Origin: Nitrososphaeria archaeon
GTDB taxonomy: Archaea; Thermoproteota; Nitrososphaeria; JACIWG01
Length of the DNA stretch: 34,079 nucleotides
Assembly (NCBI GenBank): GCA_026413865.1
Contig: JAOAKB010000004.1
Span: 65,664-99,742, forward strand
Reading direction: 5' to 3'
Shown: positions 1 to 8,565 of the stretch, piece by piece
Numbering within the stretch: position 1 is the stretch's first letter
Layout of the letters: every line of letters begins with the position of its first letter
Notes under the pieces: generated by a model
What the model was told of the DNA's origin: nothing
The model's database searches: none
Seen by the model: the letters and a program-made list of their open reading frames with translations, nothing else
Translations under genes and position numbers: made by a program

Positions 1-222
1 GACTTATTATGTAGGTCACACTATACTTTCTACGAAAAATCTTTTTCCACTTATAGAAGATGTTCATTTACGAATATGATAGAGCGTGAGGCCTAAGAAT
101 GCACGATTTTCTTGAAGATATATTATTTTAGTGTTAAATCATTTTAAAGAATATTCTAGAAACTCTAACAACTTCTTATATCACCAACAGTAAAGAACAC
201 CAATTCTAAACTAAAAATGAAA
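1..222. other. Left-edge AT-rich stretch, no assignable gene
   Basis: Two plus-strand frames are open from the window edge, one ending at a stop at 77-79 and one at 94-96. Either could be the tail of a gene that begins outside the window, but the peptides are too short to recognise. Nothing else was seen. Just beyond the 3' end of the tRNA on the minus strand, the sequence becomes T-rich (about 211-222), which could serve as an archaeal oligo-T terminator; this is weak. Confidence 0.3.
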
Positions 223-296
223 TGGGCCAGGTCGGACTTGAACCGACGACCTAATCCGTGTGAGGGATTCGTCCTACCAGTCTAGACCACTGGCCC
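223..296 (-). tRNA. tRNA-Val (anticodon CAC)
   Basis: Read on the minus strand the 74 bases fold as a full cloverleaf. The acceptor stem GGGCCAG pairs with CTGGCCC, the anticodon stem AATCC pairs with GGATT around the loop CTCACAC, giving anticodon CAC, and a standard T arm with GTTCAA is present. The discriminator base is A. The 3' CCA is not encoded, so it must be added by nucleotidyltransferase, unlike the tRNA-Glu of this window. No intron is seen. The gene lies 10 bases downstream of the eL40 stop on the same strand and may be co-transcribed with it. Confidence 0.95.
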
Positions 297-306
297 ACTT
301 TTTATT

Positions 307-474
307 CTACTTTTTAGGCCCAACCTGTCTATTTTTTAGTCTAAGGTCTTTTGAGCCACATTTACGACATTTTTCTGCACGTATACTATTTTTTCCACCG
401 CATTTTAAACATATTTTGAAGAATAGTCTCCTTTGTTGTGCTATCTGCTTTTTAATGGGGTCTGTAATTGGCAT
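307..474 (-). CDS. rpl40e: Large-subunit ribosomal protein eL40 (L40e)
   Basis: This is a 55-residue basic protein. It begins MPITDP, carries a zinc ribbon with cysteine pairs C22-x2-C25 (CLKC) and C36-x2-C39 (CRKC), and ends in a Lys/Arg-rich tail. This matches archaeal eL40, the zinc-binding ribosomal protein that in eukaryotes is fused to ubiquitin; here it is free-standing, as is normal in archaea. The start is the only in-frame ATG that gives the family N-terminus. It is followed 10 bases later by tRNA-Val on the same strand, so a ribosomal protein-tRNA transcript is plausible. Confidence 0.9.
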   Translation of the reverse strand: MPITDPIKKQIAQQRRLFFKICLKCGGKNSIRAEKCRKCGSKDLRLKNRQVGPKK

Positions 475-570
475 ATTTATTCAGCCTCTATCCACTCTTA
501 CCACTATCCTTTTATTCTTTTAAATTTTCCTCCAATTAAATATTCCAATGATACTGGAATTTGGGCATAA

Positions 571-2250
571 TCAGATTTCCTCAATCCTTTTACTTGAGTA
601 TAGTCTTTGGAATGGGACTGGTATTGTTTCTGGATCAATTTTAACATCTATGACTACAGGCCCTTTCTGCCATTCAACAGCCTCTTTAAAACTTTGGTAA
701 AGTTGGTTTCTTTCAAAAACTCTTATACCTTTTGCTCCAAGCCCTTCTGCAATTTTAGCAAAATCTGTTTCAGGCAGCTTGTAAAGTTCTCTTGTGTCAC
801 TATGATATCTTACATGCTCGTATATTCTTAGAACCTTGTACGATGAATCATTAAATACAATAATTATTGGCTTAGCATTATATTGTACTGCTGTAGATAT
901 TTCAAAGCCTGTCATAAGAAATCCTCCGTCTCCAACTATTCCAAAAACCTGTTTTTCTGGATAAAGTATTGAAGCTGCTACAGCACCGGGAACCGCTAGG
1001 CCCATTGAAACATAGCTTGTTGTAGCAATATATTTTTGTGGTGCATGTAGTGGCATTATAAATGTTTCAATCCTATGTGCACCCACATCTCCTATAACTA
1101 TAGCATCTTCTCTAATAAACTCGTTAAGTGTTTCAATTACTTCCCAAGACTTTATTGCACCCTCCTTTAATGAGCTGTAAAGTTTCTTCAGTTCACTTTC
1201 CTCTTCCCTCCAAAATCCTTCAATCAATTTAACATTATTGCCTCCATTATTTGGCCTCCTTTTCTCTAACTTTTTAAGGAGCATTGTAAGAAATTCCTTT
1301 GCATCTGAAACTATTGCGATATCTGGCTTAAACACTCTACCAATATCCTCTTCTGAAATATTAATATGCACAAGTTTTCCTGAAAATCTTAGACTATATC
1401 GTCCTGTTCCCATTTCACTAAATCTGTTTCCTATAGCAAGAACTAAATCTGATTTTTCAAGAACCTTTTCAGCTGTAATGTTTCCACTTTTTCCAGCCGC
1501 TACACCAGCATATAATCTAAAGTTTTTTGGTACAAGTCCTTTAGCCATTATAGTGGTTGTTAGAGGCGCATTAAGCAGCTGCGATAAAGTTAAAACTTCT
1601 TCTGTGGCTTCAGAAAGGTAAACGCCTCTACCTGCAATTATAACAGGAAATTTTGAATTTAAAATAAGTTCAAAAACCTTTCTTATTTCACCATTAGATG
1701 GTTTAGGTACATTCACCTTTCTGCTTTCATACTTTAATAGGACACCTTCTTCGAACAAAATTTCTGGAGTAAATTCAATATAAACTGGTCCCGGCTTTCC
1801 CTGCCTACATTCCTCGAACGCTTCTGATAAGACCTTAGGTATGTCATCAAACTTATTAATTCTAAACTGTGCTTTCGTTATAGGAACCAATATTTTCATC
1901 TGGTCTTCTTCATTTATTAGCTGATGCATATGTGTTCTCTTGCCATCATTTGGAGGCAAGGTTGAGAAGACAACCATTGGATCTCCTTCAACTCTAGCTT
2001 CAGCTATTGGCGAAAGTGAACCTATGAGACCAGGTCCTCCTGTCACAATCAATACTGAAGGCTCTTTCTTTAATCTAGAGTGGGTAAGGGCCATAAATGC
2101 TGCTGAAAGTTCAAGTCTCGAGTTTATGACCTTTAATCCACCTTTTAAGCAAGATTGGAGCAGTGGATAAATGTTTTCTGCTGCCACAGTGAATACTGTA
2201 TCAACTTTTTCTTGAACCAAACATTCTACTATACATTCGCTTCCAATCAT
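571..2250 (-). CDS. ThDP-dependent enzyme, acetolactate synthase large-subunit family
   Basis: The 559-residue protein has the usual three-part fold: an N-terminal pyrimidine-binding domain (about 1-165), a central Rossmann-like domain (about 185-325) and a C-terminal pyrophosphate-binding domain (about 365-540). The ThDP/Mg motif is clear: GDG at 440-442 followed about 25 residues later by N467 in FNDSSY. The catalytic Glu is probably E47 in SRLEL, where acetolactate synthases usually have HEQ. No regulatory small subunit lies next to it, and no other branched-chain amino acid gene is nearby, so it may be another 2-keto acid decarboxylase, lyase or oxalyl-CoA-type enzyme. The family is secure; the substrate is not. 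Confidence 0.8.
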   Translation of the reverse strand: MIGSECIVECLVQEKVDTVFTVAAENIYPLLQSCLKGGLKVINSRLELSAAFMALTHSRLKKEPSVLIVTGGPGLIGSLSPIAEARVEGDPMVVFSTLPPNDGKRTHMHQLINEEDQMKILVPITKAQFRINKFDDIPKVLSEAFEECRQGKPGPVYIEFTPEILFEEGVLLKYESRKVNVPKPSNGEIRKVFELILNSKFPVIIAGRGVYLSEATEEVLTLSQLLNAPLTTTIMAKGLVPKNFRLYAGVAAGKSGNITAEKVLEKSDLVLAIGNRFSEMGTGRYSLRFSGKLVHINISEEDIGRVFKPDIAIVSDAKEFLTMLLKKLEKRRPNNGGNNVKLIEGFWREEESELKKLYSSLKEGAIKSWEVIETLNEFIREDAIVIGDVGAHRIETFIMPLHAPQKYIATTSYVSMGLAVPGAVAASILYPEKQVFGIVGDGGFLMTGFEISTAVQYNAKPIIIVFNDSSYKVLRIYEHVRYHSDTRELYKLPETDFAKIAEGLGAKGIRVFERNQLYQSFKEAVEWQKGPVVIDVKIDPETIPVPFQRLYSSKRIEEI

Positions 2251-2278
2251 ATTATAACACTATCAAAAGTTAGAATTC

Positions 2279-2291
2279 TATATATAAAAAG
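2279..2291. promoter_or_regulatory. TATA-like element shared by two divergent genes
   Basis: TATATATAAAAAG lies between the minus-strand ThDP enzyme start (2250) and the plus-strand PK_C gene start (2325). Its centre is about 34 bases from one start and 41 from the other. Read on either strand it resembles an archaeal TATA box. No second convincing TATA is seen in this 74-base spacer, so it may serve both directions; this is an inference. Confidence 0.4.
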
Positions 2292-2324
2292 TTAATAATC
2301 TAAACATTTACACCTAATAAATAT

Positions 2325-2885
2325 ATGAGTAAAATAATATATTTTGAGAAGTGTGGAGATCATACTGAAGAAGTGCTAGAATTTTGTAAAAAGTTTGCTG
2401 AAGAAAATGGTGTTAAAGATATAGTTGTTGCATCAACAACTGGAAAGACCGGTTTAAGGGCTTCTGAAATCTTCAAAGGCTACAATTTGGTTATTGTAAC
2501 ACATTGTGCTGGCTTTAGAGAAGCCGGTCGCTTAGAGTTGAAAGAAGAATATAGACAGGTGATAGAAGGTAATGGTGGAAAGGTTTTAGTTGCAACACAT
2601 GCTCTTAGTGGTGTAGAAAGAGCTTTTAGGAAAAAGTTTGATACAATAGGCCCGGTTGAGATTATAGCTAATGCGCTCAAGTGCTTTGGAGAGGGTACAA
2701 AAGTTTGTATTGAAATAGCCTTGATGGCTGCAGATGCAGGCCTTGTTCCTGTTGACCGCGACATTATATGTGTTGCTGGAACAGGCAGTGGTGCTGACAC
2801 GGCACTATTGATAAGGCCTGCGAACTCTATGAACTTTTTTGATTTGAAGGTGAAAAGAGTATTGTGTAAGCCTGCTAATTTCTAA
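2325..2885 (+). CDS. Stand-alone pyruvate kinase C-terminal (PK_C) domain protein
   Basis: The 186-residue cytosolic protein resembles the free-standing archaeal homologues of the pyruvate kinase C-terminal (alpha/beta) domain. It begins with a short strand and amphipathic helix, then VVASTTGKTGLRASEIF, a segment like the PK_C start. It includes THCAGF (about 60-65), GVERAF and a Gly-rich C-terminal loop VAGTGSGADTALLI. It lacks the pyruvate kinase catalytic barrel, so it is not a pyruvate kinase. Its biochemical role is unknown in the family. The start ATG is preceded by no clear Shine-Dalgarno, and it is divergent from the ThDP enzyme. Confidence 0.75.
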   Translation: MSKIIYFEKCGDHTEEVLEFCKKFAEENGVKDIVVASTTGKTGLRASEIFKGYNLVIVTHCAGFREAGRLELKEEYRQVIEGNGGKVLVATHALSGVERAFRKKFDTIGPVEIIANALKCFGEGTKVCIEIALMAADAGLVPVDRDIICVAGTGSGADTALLIRPANSMNFFDLKVKRVLCKPANF

Positions 2886-2902
2886 TCAACTTCATTTATT
2901 TT

Positions 2903-3205
2903 TTATACTCTTATTCTAATAAACATGAATATAATTGTTATAATAAATGAAATGGTAAGTGAAATAAATATCATCATATAAATGTTCATATAATCTACTC
3001 TACTCTTGTCCACTGTTGTGGTTGGCTGTAAAGTTTCTATGGCTGCAGCAGCTGGAGCTGGAGCCTGTGATTTTATGTCCCTATATTCTCCTTCTGTGGT
3101 TAAACGGGTTTCCATTGTCTTCTGTTTTCCAAAATATATTGGAGCAGCCATTATTATTGTGGCTAACAGGAATGCAAGTATAATTTGGGTAAGTATCTTT
3201 TTCAT
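2903..3205 (-). CDS. Small protein with signal-like N-terminus and C-terminal membrane helix
   Basis: I do not recognise this 100-residue protein. It has an N-terminal hydrophobic segment (about 4-22), an extracytoplasmic linker of about 50 residues rich in Ala, Pro and Thr (APAPAAAAIE) and a C-terminal membrane helix (about 74-96) followed by a short basic tail. The start ATG has a good GGTGA Shine-Dalgarno six bases upstream. It lies 56 bases downstream of the membrane-tethered winged-helix gene on the same strand, so the two may form one transcript. A lipid-anchor cysteine is absent. Confidence 0.6.
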   Translation of the reverse strand: MKKILTQIILAFLLATIIMAAPIYFGKQKTMETRLTTEGEYRDIKSQAPAPAAAAIETLQPTTTVDKSRVDYMNIYMMIFISLTISFIITIIFMFIRIRV

Positions 3206-3261
3206 TTTATATCACCATTAATGTGTTGATAGTATATTATTAATTCCATATTTTAGAACAC

Positions 3262-3723
3262 CTAGAATGGTTTAGCCTTCCATATTTTGATGGTTTCAAA
3301 CCATAGTATTATGCATGCTATTGTTCCAAAAATTAATGCAACAATCTGGTCTACTGTAAAGTTGTGTTCAAAGAATATTATATAGTATAGGATCATTATT
3401 GTAAAAAGTGTTGAATAGAATAGGTATCTGGGAAGAAGAATACTTCCTATTCTAGTATAAAATTTTAGGACACCAACTTTAACCTCCCTTTTGATATAAT
3501 ATTCTCCTATCTCTGTTTTATCAACAAGCCCTAGAGAATTTAATTTTTCAAGATGATATATAGCTACACTTGGGCTTGAGAATCCCAATTTTCTCTGGAT
3601 TTCTCTTACACCAAATGTTTCTTTTTTACTTTTCAGCATATAAAGGTATACGAGGAGTGTTTTACCTGTAAGTTCAGACTCTATTATTGTTGAATCAGGT
3701 AATGTTATTTTTGACAAGCACAA
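3262..3723 (-). CDS. Winged-helix DNA-binding protein with two C-terminal membrane helices
   Basis: Residues about 20-80 form a winged-helix domain: REIQRKLGFSSPSVAIYHLEKL is the recognition-helix region, followed by GLVDKTEIGEYYI as the wing, resembling ArsR/MarR-type archaeal regulators. Two hydrophobic segments follow (about 100-118 and 126-143), then a short basic tail, so the protein is probably a membrane-tethered transcription factor with a cytoplasmic DNA-binding head. No ATG is available at the N-terminus; TTG at 3723 or the TTG two codons later is the likely start. It is divergent from the beta-propeller gene and is a natural candidate to regulate it. Confidence 0.7.
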   Translation of the reverse strand: MCLSKITLPDSTIIESELTGKTLLVYLYMLKSKKETFGVREIQRKLGFSSPSVAIYHLEKLNSLGLVDKTEIGEYYIKREVKVGVLKFYTRIGSILLPRYLFYSTLFTIMILYYIIFFEHNFTVDQIVALIFGTIACIILWFETIKIWKAKPF

Positions 3724-3795
3724 TTGTTTGAACCCCAGTTTCTTAAAAGAGTTTCGTTATCCAACGTTCTTGCATATGGAACATGCTGTTATGGA

Positions 3796-3814
3796 TTGTT
3801 CTAATATTGTTCTA
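3796..3814. promoter_or_regulatory. Direct repeat, candidate operator
   Basis: The octamer TTGTTCTA occurs twice, at 3796-3803 and 3807-3814, one helical turn apart (11 bases start to start). It lies in the 132-base spacer between the divergent winged-helix regulator and the beta-propeller gene, just upstream of the latter's TATA-like element. Spacing and position fit a binding site for a dimeric regulator, probably the adjacent membrane-tethered one. Confidence 0.35.
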
Positions 3815-3821
3815 TACTATG

Positions 3822-3834
3822 GAATAATATATTC
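3822..3834 (+). promoter_or_regulatory. TATA-like element of the beta-propeller gene
   Basis: GAATAATATATTC is AT-rich with 5-base inverted arms. Its centre lies about 28 bases before the ATG at 3856, the distance expected for a leaderless archaeal transcript. No Shine-Dalgarno is visible before that ATG, which agrees. Confidence 0.4.
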
Positions 3835-3855
3835 AATACTAAAATACTACTGTTG

Positions 3856-5766
3856 ATGAATATGTTCAAAAGAAAGTTGCTGGCTTCTTCTATAATATTG
3901 GCTTTAGTATTAGTGTCAACTTATACAATATACCACCAATATTATATTGATGATAGTGTAAAAGCATATGGGTTAAAGAAATTTAGTTCCTATAGTGAAT
4001 TGAAAACTTTTATAAAAAATAATGTTGAGCTTTCAAAAACCTGGTTTGGAATATATGGTTTTCCAGTATCTATAGGTGTAAGGGATGTCCTTACAGGCAT
4101 GGTGCCGGTTGCAGCTTCTACTGCTGAAGCTTCTCCTAAATATTCTCAAACAAATATTCAGGTTGCTGGTGTTGACGAGCCTGACATTGTTAAAACAGAC
4201 GGCTCATACATTTACTATGTTAGAAGTGGTACAAGCTATAATTCTGGAGTAAATGAACTTGTTATTGTTAAAGCCTATCCTCCAGAAGACTTGAAAGTTG
4301 CTTCGAAAATCGTATGGACTGATAATAGTGTTCCTATAGGAATCTTTGTTAATAAGAATAGGCTTACTGTGTTTTTATCTAATTCGAATGTTAAAGCTGC
4401 TATTGTTGGACGATTAGAACATTATTATCTTACTGCTACTAGAATTGAAGTTTATGATTTGATTCATATGGAAAGAGTTAAGCTTGTTAGAAATGTTACC
4501 TTAGATGGATACTATTTGAATGCAAGGATGATAGAAGATTACGTTTACGCTGTGGTAACAAGTCCAATATATTATATTGGCGAAGAAATCATTTTACCAT
4601 CAATGTACGTTAACGGAAAGAGTGAAAGTATAGATCCTAAGGAAGTATATTATGCTGACACACCAGACATAGCCTATTCTTTTACTACAATAATTGCATT
4701 AAATGTCTTCAACGATGAAGAACCGATTACTAAAAAGACGATATTAACTGGTGCTGCAAGTAATATGTATGTGTCATTAAAAAATATTTACTTAGCTATT
4801 ACAAAATACAATTTTGTTAAAGATAATATTGGCACGTTTTCTGAGGAAACTCTCGTTTATAGGATATCGGTTAATGGAAAAGATATCAACTTTGAAGCCG
4901 AAGGAAGTGTTCCCGGACATGTATTGAATCAGTTTTCTATGGACGAATATAATGGCTATTTTAGGATTGCAACAACAGTAGGCTATTCATGGTTTAGAGG
5001 TTCTAGTGAAACCAATAATGTTTACACTCTTGACATGAATCTTAAAGTTGTTGGAAAATTGGAGAATATTGCAAAGGGTGAAAAGATATATTCTGTAAGG
5101 TTTATGGGCGACAAAGTTTACATGGTAACTTTTAAGAAGGTTGACCCCTTTTTTGTGATAGACTTAAGTGATGCTAGTAGTCCAAAGATTTTAGGCTGGC
5201 TAAAGATTCCAGGCTACTCAGATTATCTACATCCTCTAGATAAAGAGCATATTATAGGTATTGGTAAAGAGACTGTTGAAGCAGAAGAAGGTGATTTTGC
5301 ATGGTATCAGGGTATAAAGATATCTCTTTTTGAAGTAAAAAATGTTAGTGCACCAAAAGAAGTTTCAAAATATATTATTGGAGAAAGGGGTACTGATTCA
5401 CCTATACTAAGAGACCATCATGCACTTCTTTTTGATGGAGAAAAAGGTTTAATGGCGTTTCCTGTGCTTTTAGCAATTATCGATAGAAGCCAGTATATTG
5501 GAGAAATTCCACCCTATGCTTACGGTGAGCCTGTATGGCAGGGCCTTTACGTGTTCTCTGTATCTTCTAACTATATTGCTTTAAAGGGTAGAATCACACA
5601 CTTGAATAATTCTAGTGAAAAGAATGTAATGAAGATCGAATATGGAAAGTTTATTGATAGGGCATTATATGTTGGAGACTACCTCTACACATTATCTGAT
5701 GAAATTGTTAAAGTTAATATTCTAAGTACATTAGAAGAAGTTAATATCCTATATATTAGTAAATAA
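3856..5766 (+). CDS. Membrane-anchored extracytoplasmic beta-propeller domain protein
   Basis: The 636-residue protein has one N-terminal hydrophobic anchor or signal (about 6-25) and then a large extracytoplasmic domain. The block QVAGVDEPDIVKTDG near residues 102-116 is the signature of the archaeal secreted beta-propeller family distantly related to WD-40 repeats (COG4880, Beta_propel). Repeated strand patterns with WLKIPGYSDYLHPLDKEHI and RDHHALLFDGEKGLMAFPV continue to the end. No C-terminal membrane helix is present. The molecular role of the family is unknown; cell-surface binding is likely. ATG at 3856 is preferred over the TTG three bases earlier because of the TATA distance. It is divergent from the winged-helix membrane regulator. 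Confidence 0.8.
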   Translation: MNMFKRKLLASSIILALVLVSTYTIYHQYYIDDSVKAYGLKKFSSYSELKTFIKNNVELSKTWFGIYGFPVSIGVRDVLTGMVPVAASTAEASPKYSQTNIQVAGVDEPDIVKTDGSYIYYVRSGTSYNSGVNELVIVKAYPPEDLKVASKIVWTDNSVPIGIFVNKNRLTVFLSNSNVKAAIVGRLEHYYLTATRIEVYDLIHMERVKLVRNVTLDGYYLNARMIEDYVYAVVTSPIYYIGEEIILPSMYVNGKSESIDPKEVYYADTPDIAYSFTTIIALNVFNDEEPITKKTILTGAASNMYVSLKNIYLAITKYNFVKDNIGTFSEETLVYRISVNGKDINFEAEGSVPGHVLNQFSMDEYNGYFRIATTVGYSWFRGSSETNNVYTLDMNLKVVGKLENIAKGEKIYSVRFMGDKVYMVTFKKVDPFFVIDLSDASSPKILGWLKIPGYSDYLHPLDKEHIIGIGKETVEAEEGDFAWYQGIKISLFEVKNVSAPKEVSKYIIGERGTDSPILRDHHALLFDGEKGLMAFPVLLAIIDRSQYIGEIPPYAYGEPVWQGLYVFSVSSNYIALKGRITHLNNSSEKNVMKIEYGKFIDRALYVGDYLYTLSDEIVKVNILSTLEEVNILYISK

Positions 5767-5808
5767 AATTTTATGGTACGAAATTTAACTCTACTTGTCA
5801 TCGTAAGA

Positions 5809-6264
5809 CTATTTTTGCTGTTCTAACTTCTGTATTCTTTTCTCGATCCATTCAGCTACCTTTTCTTCTGTCATGGTTTCAGCTTCAAATTGCTCTTTTA
5901 ATTTTTCTTCCACAACTCTTAAAAGTTCTTCTGGGTTTACTGGTTTCATAAGATATGCGTCAGCTCCTAAGTTTAGGGCTTGTACAGCATTATCTAATGA
6001 AGGATATCCTGTAAGCATAATTTTCATCATTTCAGGTTTTTCCTTATGTATCTTTGCAAGAAGTTCTGTCCCCTCCATATCTGGAAGTTTTATGTCTAAA
6101 ATTGCTAGGTTAAAGAATTTTTTTCTAGCAATTTCAAGTCCCTTTTGAGCGTTTTCTGCAACATCAACATCATATCCTCTTGTTTCAAGAATCTCTTTTA
6201 GGCTCTGAAGTATGTCTGCATCATCATCGACTACGAGTATTCTAGACTTTCCTCTAATACTCAT
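5809..6264 (-). CDS. Response regulator, single receiver domain
   Basis: The 151-residue protein is a CheY-like receiver (about 8-122) with the acid pair D13-D14, phospho-acceptor D57 in LAILDIKLPD, T85 and K107 (LMKP). After it come only about 25 charged residues with coiled-coil character, so there is no DNA-binding output domain and signalling is probably by protein contact or phosphorelay. ATG at 6264 is chosen because GGTGG lies six bases upstream; a GTG nine bases earlier would fall inside that ribosome-binding site. It follows the histidine kinase gene by 48 bases on the same strand and is its likely partner. Confidence 0.92.
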   Translation of the reverse strand: MSIRGKSRILVVDDDADILQSLKEILETRGYDVDVAENAQKGLEIARKKFFNLAILDIKLPDMEGTELLAKIHKEKPEMMKIMLTGYPSLDNAVQALNLGADAYLMKPVNPEELLRVVEEKLKEQFEAETMTEEKVAEWIEKRIQKLEQQK

Positions 6265-6312
6265 ATATTCCACCTTACTCTTTTGACACTATTCTAATAA
6301 TTTAGAGGTATT

Positions 6313-8565
6313 TTAACTTTTTACTGGAAGATTTATTATAAATTTTGTACCCTTTCCTAGCTCACTTTCCACTTCAATGGTACCATTGTGCGCTTCAACT
6401 ATTCTCTTACATACTGCTAACCCTAGGCCTGTGCCCTTGGCTTTTGTAGTAAATAGTGGTTGGAATAATTTTTCAAGATTTTCTTTAGGTATTCCTATAC
6501 CAGTATCTTTAAAGTAAATCTTTGTCTTATTTTCTTCCTTTTCTGCATAAATTGTTAGTGTTCCACCTTCTGGCATCGCTTGAAACGCATTTATTATAAT
6601 GTTTGTGAAAACTCGTTTTATACTTTCTGCATCTGCATCTATCGTAAATTCTGATGGAATATTAACTATAACCTTTATGTTTTCAGGTACTTTATTTGTT
6701 GATAATATGTTCATTATTAGGTTATTCAAATCAACTTTTGAAGTTTTTATAATAATCTGTCTACCATAATCCTGTAAGTCTAAAACGATTCTATTCATAT
6801 AATTTATTTGCTCCTTTATTTTTTGCACATGTGATTTTAATGTTACAAGGGTTTTATCATCTACTTTATCAGCAATTTTTTCAACAATGTTTTCGAGAAC
6901 AAAGCTTTCGTAAAGAATAACTTGCAGCGGGTTTCTTAGGTCATGGCCTACTGATGCTGCTACTTCACCAATTGTAGCGAGTCTTTGACTTCTTAAAAGT
7001 TTTTCTTGCGCCTCTAAGAGTTCTTTTGTTCTCTCTTTAACTTTATTTTCTAAATCAGCAGCATATTCTTTCAATATGTTTTGTGCTTCATTAAGCTGTT
7101 TTATTAGTTGTGCATTTTCTATTGCTAAAGCTGCATAGGTTAAAAATAGTTCTAATGGTGCAAGAGCATATCTTGTAGGTCTTCTTCCGTCTACTGGATC
7201 ATCTATGCTTAGAATTCCAACTATTCTACCATCTGGTAATGTTAATGGTGCATATAGTAGGTCTTGAGGATGCCAATCCCAAGTTTCTTCCTCACTTAAT
7301 CTACTTTCTAAAACACTTTTAGCGAAGGTACTTCTAACAAATGGGTCCTCATATGGTAGGTAATAAAACTGTCCTATTTTATACTGTTCATAGGCGGGAC
7401 TAAGTCTTTCTTTCCAAACTGTTCCTGGTGAACGATTTTCCCAAAGAAAACGTTTTTCTTCTTCACTTAATCCAGCGGTTATCATATCATCTTGGCTTCT
7501 TATTTCTAAATTTTCGTCTCTTAGGCTGAGGACAACTCTTCTCCATCCTAGACTATTTATTGCTTCAACAACTTTCTGTAGCCTTGCTCTCACATCCGCC
7601 GTCCCTATTATTTCTATAGAAAATTTCATTAGAGTAGCCAGCTGCTGGTACTGTTTTTCAAGTGATTTCTGCCTTTCCAGATTACTTATTGCTGTTGCAG
7701 TATGAGCTGCAAGAATTTCTAAAAGCCTAGCATCTTCTTCACTGAAAGCATTAACCTTTTTACTTTGCACATCTATTACGCCGTGAACTTTATCGTTTAC
7801 TATTATTGGCACACAAAGTTCTGATCTCACACCTTGTACACCTTCAATATAGTCTTTGTCATTCCAGGTATCATTTGAAATTATTGTCCTGCATGTTTTT
7901 ACAGCCTTAATAGTTAAACCTTTTTGACTATTTAGAGGCATTTCCCAAATATATGGTTTCAATCCCCTATACGTCTTTATTCTAAGCATATTTCTTTCAA
8001 CAGCAAGAATCACTGCATACTCATATCCAAGTGTTTTCGTAAGCCCTTCTATCACATGTTCATAAATTTCTTTAATACTTTTTGCAGAATTTAAAGTGGT
8101 TGCAAAATAGTTTAGAAAAGAAAGTTTATCTTCATATGATTTCTTTGCAGCATATATCAATTTTTTTTCAGTAATGTTCATGCCAGTACTTAAGGTCCCA
8201 ATAATTCTTCCATCCTCAGATTCAAAAAGTATGTTGTTCCATGCAATCACAATTTCTTCTCCATTTTTTGTTAGTATTGGATTTTCATAATAGTGGTATT
8301 TCTTTATTCCACCATTTGTTGCAATAATTTTTGAAAAAATATCTTTTAACTCTTTTCTTATCCGAGATGGAATAAAGTTGTCGAACCAACTTTTTCCAAT
8401 GATTTGCTCAACACTATATCCTAACAAGTTAGCTCCATAATTGTTTATATAATTCACATTCCCCTTTAAGTCTAATACTACAACAATTGCACCAACTAAG
8501 TCGAGATACTTTTTAACCAAATCAAATTCTCCAGTCTTAAAAATATCAATTTCATGTTTACTCAA
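6313..8565 (-). CDS. Soluble sensor histidine kinase, PAS-GAF-GAF-HisKA-HATPase
   Basis: The 750-residue protein has no membrane segment. Domains in order: PAS (about 17-135), GAF (about 160-297, ending GVIDVQS and FSEEDARLLEILAAH), a second GAF-like domain (about 308-485), a coiled coil (about 490-525), HisKA with phospho-acceptor H541 in SVGHDLRNPL, and HATPase with N-box N655-N659, DTGIGIP (D687) and GTGLGL (711-716). It probably senses a cytosolic or diffusible signal, small molecule or redox, through PAS and GAF. The start is TTG at 8565; no in-frame ATG precedes the PAS domain. The receiver protein downstream is the likely phosphate acceptor. Such kinases are uncommon in Crenarchaeota and frequent in other archaea. 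Confidence 0.93.
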   Translation of the reverse strand: MSKHEIDIFKTGEFDLVKKYLDLVGAIVVVLDLKGNVNYINNYGANLLGYSVEQIIGKSWFDNFIPSRIRKELKDIFSKIIATNGGIKKYHYYENPILTKNGEEIVIAWNNILFESEDGRIIGTLSTGMNITEKKLIYAAKKSYEDKLSFLNYFATTLNSAKSIKEIYEHVIEGLTKTLGYEYAVILAVERNMLRIKTYRGLKPYIWEMPLNSQKGLTIKAVKTCRTIISNDTWNDKDYIEGVQGVRSELCVPIIVNDKVHGVIDVQSKKVNAFSEEDARLLEILAAHTATAISNLERQKSLEKQYQQLATLMKFSIEIIGTADVRARLQKVVEAINSLGWRRVVLSLRDENLEIRSQDDMITAGLSEEEKRFLWENRSPGTVWKERLSPAYEQYKIGQFYYLPYEDPFVRSTFAKSVLESRLSEEETWDWHPQDLLYAPLTLPDGRIVGILSIDDPVDGRRPTRYALAPLELFLTYAALAIENAQLIKQLNEAQNILKEYAADLENKVKERTKELLEAQEKLLRSQRLATIGEVAASVGHDLRNPLQVILYESFVLENIVEKIADKVDDKTLVTLKSHVQKIKEQINYMNRIVLDLQDYGRQIIIKTSKVDLNNLIMNILSTNKVPENIKVIVNIPSEFTIDADAESIKRVFTNIIINAFQAMPEGGTLTIYAEKEENKTKIYFKDTGIGIPKENLEKLFQPLFTTKAKGTGLGLAVCKRIVEAHNGTIEVESELGKGTKFIINLPVKS

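Noticed and set aside
260-523. 87-codon open frame on the plus strand over the tRNA-Val and eL40 genes
   Set aside because: It runs antisense through a complete tRNA and a clear ribosomal protein gene; its composition is that of a shadow frame.
1238-1621. 127-codon plus-strand frame inside the ThDP enzyme gene
   Set aside because: It lies entirely antisense within an intact enzyme with clear cofactor motifs.
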